Below are positions 54,222 through 62,300 of a stretch of 64,000 nt of DNA, in pieces (the first letter of the stretch is position 1; every line of letters begins with the position of its first letter). The notes under the pieces were generated by a model that made no database searches, was not told the origin of the DNA, and saw only the letters and a list, made by a program, of their open reading frames with translations. The stretch comes from Aquisphaera giovannonii. GTDB taxonomy: Bacteria > Planctomycetota > Planctomycetia > Isosphaerales > Isosphaeraceae. A program made the position numbers and the translations under genes. The stretch covers positions 8,432,001 to 8,496,000 of the forward strand of contig NZ_CP042997.1 in assembly GCF_008087625.1 (NCBI RefSeq). Direction: 5' to 3'.

Positions 54222-55703
54222 ATGACGACATCCGGAATCAGTCTTTTCCGCAAGGCATGCGGTCTGGATGAGCCGCTCGTACTGGAATGCCGCGCGACGG
54301 CCGCTGCCAACGGCAGTCGCCGGTTCCACGAATTCCCGCTGCCCTATGTGATGGTGGGGCGAGACACGCAATCCGACTTATGCTTGCCCGGTTCCGGCGT
54401 GAGCCGTACTCATGCTTACATACAGGCCGTCGACGGCCGGCTTCTCTGCACCGACCTCGGGAGCCGCACGGGCCTGACCTGGGTCGACGACCGCGGGGGA
54501 GGAGACGCGGGGTGGCTCGACGCGGATCGCGTCTTGCGGATCGATGACCACGAGATCCGCCGCGTCGACAGGATGATGACCGTCCCGGCCAATCACCCCG
54601 AGTCGAGATCCCTCCCCTCACCGGCCCAGCAACCCGGCCATCCCGCCGCGGTCCCCGTGACAGCCCTTGAATTGCCCTTCAGGGTCGAAGGGATCGAGAA
54701 TTTGTGGGCCATCGAGGCGCCGTTGGCGATGATCGGCCGCAGCGATCGCTGCCAGATGGTGCTCTCGGATGAAAGCATATCACGATTTCACGCTGCCCTG
54801 CTTCGCACGAGTCTGGGCCTCTGGATCGTGGATCTCCACTCCAGGACGGGCGTCTGGGTGAATGGAATGCAGATACGTTGGGCCTGGCTCGATCAAGGGG
54901 ACGCGATCCGGGTCGGTCGGCTGACGTTCACGATGCGCTATCCGCGATCGTCGCCGGCCATCGGCCGTCGGGAAGTCCCGCTGGAAACCGGGGCCGCGCC
55001 GGTCGACGCGGCCGGACCTTCGAGGGCAATCGTCGTTCGGCCACGGCCCGCCCGGGAACTCTCCGTGACCGCGAGGCCGCCCGCCAGACTCGCCCCGTTG
55101 CCCCCGGCCGGGCGGGCCGAGGTGATCTTTCCCACGTCCGCATTGGAATCGCCTGGCGGAACGCTCGACCCCGGCCCCGCAGACGCCTTCCCGGCCTTCC
55201 TGTGGCAGCAGCAGATGCGGATGATGGAGTCGTTCCACGACGACATGATGGCATTCGTTAACAATTTCATGTTGCTTCACGGGGACCAATCCTCCAGGCT
55301 CCGGGGGGAGCTCGAGCGCGTGGAGGAGCTGACGCGAGAGCTGAACTCGCTCAAGGAGAAGTTGACCCCGCTCCCGGCCCCGACCGACGACAGGACCGCG
55401 GCCAGGGCCCCGGCATCCGGCGCCCGGACCGCGCAGGAGCCGGGTGTCGCCGCCGACCGCCCTTCTCGGAAGCAACGATTATCCGAGCCGACGAACGACG
55501 CCGGCCCTCCACGGCCGGCTCCCTCAGACCGGGCGGAGTCGCCGCGGACCGATCACGCCGCCAAACCGCCCGCTCCTTCGCCGTCCCCGGTCGACGGCCA
55601 TGGCCTGCTGGCCGAGAGGATCATCTCCCTCCAACGTAGGCGCCAAGGCTACTGGCAGAAACTCATCAGCCAGATCGCCGGCAATGGCTCCCCGCCCGTC
55701 TAG
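54222..55703 (+). CDS. Protein with two FHA domains
   Basis: 493 residues. FHA 1 (about 40-115) has VMVGRDTQSDLCLPGSGVSRTHAYI and LGSRTGLTWV; FHA 2 (about 160-240) has AMIGRSDRCQMVLSDESISRFHAALL and LHSRTGVWVNG. Both keep the Arg, Ser and His phosphothreonine-recognition positions. The rest is disordered, with a probable coiled coil near 325-385 (MMAFVNNFMLLHGDQSSRLRGELERVEELTRELNSLKEKL). It would bind phosphoproteins made by Hanks-type kinases. The TAG stop coincides with the CTAG target duplicated by the IS element immediately downstream. Confidence 0.88.
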   Translation: MTTSGISLFRKACGLDEPLVLECRATAAANGSRRFHEFPLPYVMVGRDTQSDLCLPGSGVSRTHAYIQAVDGRLLCTDLGSRTGLTWVDDRGGGDAGWLDADRVLRIDDHEIRRVDRMMTVPANHPESRSLPSPAQQPGHPAAVPVTALELPFRVEGIENLWAIEAPLAMIGRSDRCQMVLSDESISRFHAALLRTSLGLWIVDLHSRTGVWVNGMQIRWAWLDQGDAIRVGRLTFTMRYPRSSPAIGRREVPLETGAAPVDAAGPSRAIVVRPRPARELSVTARPPARLAPLPPAGRAEVIFPTSALESPGGTLDPGPADAFPAFLWQQQMRMMESFHDDMMAFVNNFMLLHGDQSSRLRGELERVEELTRELNSLKEKLTPLPAPTDDRTAARAPASGARTAQEPGVAADRPSRKQRLSEPTNDAGPPRPAPSDRAESPRTDHAAKPPAPSPSPVDGHGLLAERIISLQRRRQGYWQKLISQIAGNGSPPV

Positions 55704-56673
55704 GCTCTGTTGAACAACCAGATTGACTGATGCGTAGGAGGGGTAGACGCACCTCCCGAGATGGGGAGGCTCTGGAAGGAGGCTTCCCATGCGTCGCCAC
55801 GAACTCTCCAAGGCTCAGTACGCGCGGCTCGAGTCGCTGCTGCCCGACCCGCGTCATCACGGCAAGGAGGGCCGTACCTGGCTGCCGCACCGGGCCATGG
55901 TCGACGGCATCCTCTGGATCCTCAAGACCGGCGCCCCCTGGCGCGACCTGCCGGAGCGCTACGGCAAGTGGAACTCCGTCTACGCGCGCTTCAACCGCTG
56001 GCGCCGCGACGGCACTTGGTCCCGCATCCTCTCCAAGACACTGGACAGGCGCGATGCCCAGGGGGAGATCGACCATGACCTCTGGTGCATCGACGGCACC
56101 GTCGTCCGAGCCGCCCGCTGCGCCGGCGGCGCCCGCAGGCGGAACCGCCGGCGGCCCCGCCTGGGCGGGAGTTCCGCGACGCGACTCGATGAGCCGGAGG
56201 ACCATGCGTTGGGCTACTCGCGGGGCGGGTTCGGCACGAAGGTCCACCTGCTGTGCGACGGCCGGGGTACCGTGCTGGGCATCTACGCCACGCCGGGGCA
56301 GCGGCACGAGAGCCGGGCGTTCGAGCCGACCATGCGGCGGGTCTACCTGCCGGGGCGCCGGGGGCGGCCCCGCTGGCCGCGGCGGCTGGCCGGCGACAAG
56401 GGGTACAGCTACCCGGGGATCTGGCGCTGGCTGTCTCGCCGGCGGATCGGCCGCGTCATCCCCCCCCCGGAAGGACCAGCCCCGCGTCGACGACTTCGAC
56501 AAGGAGACCTACCAGGAGCGGAACATCATCGAGCGCGTCGTCGGCTGGAACACGGAGTGCCGCCGCCTGCTGACCCGCTTCGAGAAGCTCGCCGTCAACT
56601 ACATCGCCTTCTGGATCATCGCGACCGTCGTTCGCCAGCTCTGAGCCCTCCAAGTTCGGTTATCCAACAGAGC
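55704..56673 (+). mobile_element. IS5-family insertion sequence (IS427-like)
   Basis: 970 bases. Inverted ends are GCTCTGTTG...AACC on the left and GGTTATCCAACAGAGC on the right. The flanks are CTAG at 55700-55703 and CTAG at 56674-56677, a 4-base target duplication. It encodes one DDE transposase with a frameshift. Both the FHA gene and the dehydrogenase gene end inside the duplicated CTAG. Confidence 0.9.
55789..56644 (+). pseudogene. IS5-family transposase with a frameshift at a nine-C run
   Basis: The first frame (from ATG 55789) carries the N-terminal domain (YARLESLLPDPRHHGKEGR, WILKTGAPWRDLPERYGKW) and the catalytic Asp residues in WCIDGTVV and LAGDKGYSYPG. It then meets nine C at 56460-56468. 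The rest (RKDQPRVDDFDKETYQERN, IIERVVGWNTECRRLLTRF, with the catalytic Glu, ending ATVVRQL) is in the next frame. Eight C would restore one continuous protein of about 285 residues. It may be a decayed copy, or an example of programmed +1 or transcriptional slippage, which is known in IS427-type elements. Confidence 0.85.
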
Positions 56674-58023
56674 CTAGGCGCGCACCACCCTCGCCCGGCC
56701 CCCGACGACATCCTTCGTCGCGTTGCGAGTATCGACGATGAGCCGGGCATCTCGAGCGATCGATGGCCAATCGTAGGCCGAATGATCTGTCACGATCAAG
56801 ATGCAGTCCCTGGAGCGTAAGTAGTCGGCAGTCAGCTCGCGACTTGACATCCTCAGGTCGGGGTAGTGGCGCATCGGAGGAAGGGTTGGGATGTGCGGGT
56901 CGTTGTAATCAACTTCCGCCCCCTTGCTCATCAACATCTCCATCAGTTCGAAGCCCGGCGACTCGCGGGGGTCGTCCACGTCCTTCTTGTAGGCCATGCC
57001 TAGGAGGGTGACTTTGCTCCCCCTGACCGCCTTCCCGTCGTCGTTCAGCGCGTCGGCCACCCGGCTGACCACGTAGGAAGGCATGGAGGTGTTGATCTCC
57101 CCGGCCAGCTCGATGAACCGGGTCGCCATGCCATACTTGCGGGCCACCCAGGCGAGGTAGAAGGGATCAATCGGGATGCAGTGCCCCCCCAGGCCTGGAC
57201 CCGGGTAGAACGCGCTGAAGCCGAACGGCTTGCTCTTCGCCGCCTCGATGACTTCCCAGACGTTGATCCCCATCCGGTCGTAGAGGACCTTCAGCTCGTT
57301 GACCAGGGCGATGTTGACGGCGCGGTAGGTGTTCTCCAGGATCTTGCAGGCCTCCGCGACCTCCGGGCTGGAGACAGGCACCACGCGGACGACGACCCTG
57401 GCATAGAGCGCGGCGGCCAGTTCCAGGCTCGCCGGGTCGAGGCCGCCGACGACCTTGGGGATGGTCGGGGCGGAGAACTTGGGGTTGCCCGGGTCCTCGC
57501 GCTCGGGGCTGAAGGCCAGGAAGAAGTCGTCACCCGCCTTCAGACCACGGGCCTGAAGCAGTGGGAGGACGACCTCCCTAGTCGTGCCGGGGTAGGTGGT
57601 GCTCTCCAGCACGATGAGCTGACCGGGCCTGAGCCGCTCCCCGATCAACCTCACGGAGTTGACCACGAATGCCAGGTCCGGCTCGCGAGCGTCGGTCAGA
57701 GGGGTCGGAACGCAGATGATGATCGCGTCCGGCTCGTCCAGACGGGAGAGCGAATTTGTCGCTTCAAAGCGATGCTCTCTCATCTCCCGAATGACCTCGT
57801 CCGGGATGTGGCCGATGTAGCTTTCCCCGCGCTCCAGCTTCTCGATCTTGCCCGGATCGGTATCGAAACCCAGCACCGCAATCCCTCTCTCGGCGAACGC
57901 GCGAGCGAGCGGCAGACCGACGTAACCCAGCCCGACGATCCCAACGCGCACCGTCGTCGACTCGATTTTCGCCATGAGATCACGATGTCTCGGCCCACTT
58001 TTGATCGTGCTGGTCACGTTCAT
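56674..58023 (-). CDS. UDP-sugar 6-dehydrogenase (UDP-GlcNAc/glucose type)
   Basis: 449 residues. NAD-binding GIVGLGYVGLPLA (29-41), the ESTTYPGTTREVV loop, KILENTYRAVNIALVNEL, and the catalytic Cys C282 in GPGLGGHCIPIDPFYL; the C-terminal domain has GMAYKKDVDDPRESPGFELMEML. The sequence style (HCIPIDP, DPGNP) fits the UDP-N-acetyl-D-glucosamine dehydrogenase group (WbpA/WecC-like), which makes uronic acids for surface polysaccharides. GAGGGGAG precedes ATG 58023. The stop lies in the right CTAG copy of the IS element. Confidence 0.92.
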   Translation of the reverse strand: MNVTSTIKSGPRHRDLMAKIESTTVRVGIVGLGYVGLPLARAFAERGIAVLGFDTDPGKIEKLERGESYIGHIPDEVIREMREHRFEATNSLSRLDEPDAIIICVPTPLTDAREPDLAFVVNSVRLIGERLRPGQLIVLESTTYPGTTREVVLPLLQARGLKAGDDFFLAFSPEREDPGNPKFSAPTIPKVVGGLDPASLELAAALYARVVVRVVPVSSPEVAEACKILENTYRAVNIALVNELKVLYDRMGINVWEVIEAAKSKPFGFSAFYPGPGLGGHCIPIDPFYLAWVARKYGMATRFIELAGEINTSMPSYVVSRVADALNDDGKAVRGSKVTLLGMAYKKDVDDPRESPGFELMEMLMSKGAEVDYNDPHIPTLPPMRHYPDLRMSSRELTADYLRSRDCILIVTDHSAYDWPSIARDARLIVDTRNATKDVVGGRARVVRA

Positions 58024-59376
58024 CTTCGCTCCCCTCGGTCCTAAAGCAGTGGAAAATCTCGAACGATTTCGATGGCTCGCGGTACGGAATGCCGCCCGTC
58101 GGATGGCCCGACACGCGAGTGTGAGAGAGATGTGAATCCTGAGTCTAGTTGGGGCGTCATCGCTGACGCCAGACCTCCCGGACGGCTGTCATCGTTGAAG
58201 TCCAACGGGCAACCAACCGACATTGGATGGACATTCGGACTTTATGGTATAACTACATTCTTGACGCTGCACCGATCTTAAGCATACCATTTCGAGCTAC
58301 GCGTCTGGAGGCGTCGAAGAGTCATGGGCAGGGCAGAGCTGACCGTTCCCACATCGCATCGCGTCACGCCTCGTGGGGGCCGTTGAGTTGATCGTCCCCG
58401 CCGGTTCCGATCCAAGCGCACGAGGGTGAAGGGCCAGTCGAGCGGTCGTCCCTCCTCGAGGAGTCCGAGCCCCGTACGCCCGATGCGGGGCGAACGCTCC
58501 CTCAAGATACGCCATGGATTCAGGGCACCAAGCGGCCGTGCGAGGGTCCGGTCGCTGAGCCCCGGGGACCGGATGTGACACGACGTCGAGGCGGGGCGAT
58601 ACCCCCCGAAAATTCACATATTCGGGACGATCGATCGTCGGTGTCGTATGCTTCATGACGAGCCCCTGTCCCCGGAGTGTCCCGGCCGCCCCCGGCACAC
58701 CTCCGCCACCACCCGCTCACACCGCATCATGCAACATACCACGACGAAGGCCGCATACGTTATGTAAATGCATATTAGCACTCATTCAATTTTTATAATT
58801 ATCTCCAGGAATTTGTTCTGGTTTGATCTCTTTCCCCCAGGCGGGCGTCACGCGTCCTGAACCGAGACGTTCAGCGGTGTCGGCCCGCCCTCCGGGCACC
58901 CTTACCAGCAATTGCATTCATCTATGATCATTACTTTTTATTAGTCATCCTTATTATGCTCGGATGCCGGATGGCCGCCGATTCTGCGGTTGCCTTCCGG
59001 TCGACCAGCCTAGGAGGCAGAGTAGCGATCTTACCTCCCAACATGGCCGCGGCTCGCCGCCGCGGCGGCAACGAAGGCGTCCCCGTCCGGTAGCCATCAA
59101 TCCGACTATACTCCGCTTCTTGGAGCCGTGATGCAGAATCGTTCCGGCCGGATCGTTGCACGCCCACGGAGAGCCCCAGCAATGCAACCGCACGCATCGA
59201 CTCTCCTCCGCGATCTCGTCCATGATCTCTGCAGGGGGTATGCCGTCATCCGTTGACACTTGCAATCTTTTCCCGATTGTCGCCACTCGCCCGGGCCCGC
59301 CTCGGCTCAGCCGTGACGCGAGCCTCGCGAAGACACGGCCCATTATGACTCCATTCACACCATGAGGAGAAGGACG
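58024..59376. other. Long gap upstream of the giant surface protein, with an AT-rich patch
   Basis: About 1.35 kb without a supported gene. Bases 58735-58960 are distinctly AT-rich for this genome and may hold promoters. A TTGACA at 59253-59258 is followed at 17 bases by a poor -10 (ATTGTC). Minus-strand frames in the region lack motifs. Confidence 0.55.
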
Positions 59377-62300
59377 ATGGATTCTCTCAACGCAAACCTG
59401 GCCCGCCCGAGCAAGAGGCATTCTCTCACGCCGGGGCGCCGCTCTTCTTCGACGCGGAGGAGGCGGACGCTTCGCCTGGAGCTCCTCGAAGCTCGCCTGG
59501 TCCTAAGCAGCTTCTGGGTCTCGCCGTCCGGCAGCGACAGCAACCCGGGGACCCAGGCTCAGCCCTGGAAAACCCTCCAGGGCAACGTCGCCAGCCTCCA
59601 GGCCGGCGACACCATGAACGTCATGGCCGGCACGTACGCCGGCTTCATCGTCGGCTGGGACGGCCCCGGGCAGGGCACCTACGGGGCGATTTCCGGGACG
59701 GCCGGCAAGCCGATCACCATCCAGGCCGACCCTAACGCCTCGCCGGGCTCGGTCATCATTAATGGTCGTAATGCGAAGACACCCAGCGGAATCGATGTGG
59801 AGGGCGGTAGCAACTATGTAACGGTTAATGGCTTCACAATAAACAACGGCGTCGGCAACATCAGCGGCTACGGCATCAAGGTGGCAGACAGCAATTACGT
59901 GAATATCACGAATAACACGATATCTCATTCGGGCAAGACGGGCATCTTCACGGCCTTCGCCTCATTCGGAATCATCCAAGGCAACACCAGCTACGCGAAC
60001 GCCGAGCACGGCTTCTACGTCTCGAACTCGCCGCAAAGTGTTCAGATACTAAACAACATCTCTCACGACAACAGCAACGGGGGAATCCAGGTCAACGCGG
60101 ACGTCAGCATGGGGGGCTCGGGCCTCGCCCAGAATCTGACAATCGCGGGGAATGTGATCTATGGAAACGGCGCGTCGGGCGGAGGAGCCCTTAATTTCGA
60201 CGGCCTGCAGAACTCGGTAGTCAGGAACAACCTCCTCTATAATAACCGTGCCAGCGGTATAGCCCTGTTTCAAGGCGATGCAGCGGCTGGCTCAACCGGC
60301 AACCTCGTCGTCAACAACACCGTCATCCAACCCTCCGGAGCACGCGAGGCATTGAACGACAATTCGTCCAGTTCCGGAAATAGCTTTTACAACAACATAT
60401 TCCTCGGCAATATGGACGTCGAAGCCGACAGCTTGCCTTCGGCGTTCAGCAACAACTGCCTGCTCGTCGGGTATGTCAACAACGGAGCCTATTCCTTCCC
60501 TTCCTCGCTCCTCTCGACCGCGTCCGCGCTGTTCGTCAGTTCCGCCGGCCTGGACTTCAGGCTCTCATCGACGAGCCCCGCGATCGACGCCGGCACGTCC
60601 ATCGGTGCACCCGCGACGGACATCGTCGGGTCGCCTCGGCCAAGCGGTTCAGGCTACGACATCGGAGCTTACGAATACCAGAGTTCGACTCCGCCGGTCG
60701 ACACGACGCCGCCGACGGTGACCGCCAGGGCCCCCGCCTCCGGCGCCACCGGCGTGGCCACGTCGACGGCCGTCACCGCCACCTTCAGCGAGGCCATGCA
60801 GGCCCCCTCCATCAGCACCTCCACCTTCGCGCTGAAGTCCTCCTCCGGCGCCGCCGTCGCCGCGAGCGTCTCCTACAACGCCACCACCAGGGTCGCGACC
60901 CTGACCCCCGCCTCGGCGCTGGCCTACTCCACCACCTACACCGCCACCCTCAGCGGACCTAAGGACTCCGCAGGCAACGCCCTCGCCGCGACCTCCTGGT
61001 CCTTCACCACCGCCGCCGCACCGGACACGACGCCGCCGACGGTGACCGCCAGGGCCCCCGCCTCCGGCGCCACCGGCGTGGCCACGTCGACGGCCGTCAC
61101 CGCCACCTTCAGCGAGGCCATGCAGGCCCCCTCCATCAGCACCTCCACCTTCGCGCTGAAGTCCTCCTCCGGCGCCGCCGTCGCCGCGAGCGTCTCCTAC
61201 AACGCCACCACCAGGGTCGCGACCCTGACCCCCGCCTCGGCGCTGGCCTACTCCACCACCTACACCGCCACCCTCAGCGGACCTAAGGACTCCGCAGGCA
61301 ACGCCCTCGCCGCGACCTCCTGGTCCTTCACCACCGCCGCCGCACCGGACACGACGCCGCCGACGGTGACCGCCAGGGCCCCCGCCTCCGGCGCCACCGG
61401 CGTGGCCACGTCGACGGCCGTCACCGCCACCTTCAGCGAGGCCATGCAGGCCCCCTCCATCAGCACCTCCACCTTCGCGCTGAAGTCCTCCTCCGGCGCC
61501 GCCGTCGCCGCGAGCGTCTCCTACAACGCCACCACCAGGGTCGCGACCCTGACCCCCGCCTCGGCGCTGGCCTACTCCACCACCTACACCGCCACCCTCA
61601 GCGGACCTAAGGACTCCGCAGGCAACGCCCTCGCCGCGACCTCCTGGTCCTTCACCACCGCCGCCTCGCCAATCGGGCCCGGCCCCTTCAGCATCTGGAG
61701 CGCCGCGGAGGCCCCGGTGACGGCCACCGACCCGGACTCGTCCGCGACCGAGTTAGGGCTCAAGTTCCGCGCCGATGTCGCCGGCTACATCACCGGCATC
61801 CGGTTCTACAAGGGCTCGACCAACACCGGGTCGCACGTGGGCAGCCTGTGGAACGCCGCCGGCACGCTGCTGGGCCGGGCCACCTTCAGCAGCGAGACGG
61901 CCACCGGCTGGCAGCAGGTCGTTTTCGCCAACCCCGTGGCAATCAGCGCGAACACTACCTACGTGGCCTCCTACCACACCAACGTGGGCCATTACGCCGA
62001 CGACGACTACTACTTCTCCGGGTCGGGGGTCACCAACGGCCCGCTGCACGCGCTGGCCGCGGGGGTGGACGGCCCGAATGGCGTCTACTCCTATGGCTCC
62101 TCCAGCACGTTCCCCACCAAGGATTACCACTCCGCCAACTATTGGGTCGACGTCCTTTTCAACACGACGGCCACGGACACGACGCCGCCGACGGTTTCGG
62201 CCAGGACCCCGGGCTCCGGCGCCGTCGGCGTGGCCACGCCGACGGCCGTCACCGCCACCTTCAGCGAGGCCATGCAGGCCCCCTCCATCAGCACCTCCAC

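Noticed and set aside
58297-58698. Minus-strand protein of 133 residues upstream of the dehydrogenase
   Set aside because: Basic, low-complexity and motif-free; no supporting context.
60936-61472. Identical minus-strand 70-residue proteins
   Set aside because: Shadows of the 324-bp repeats in the surface protein gene.
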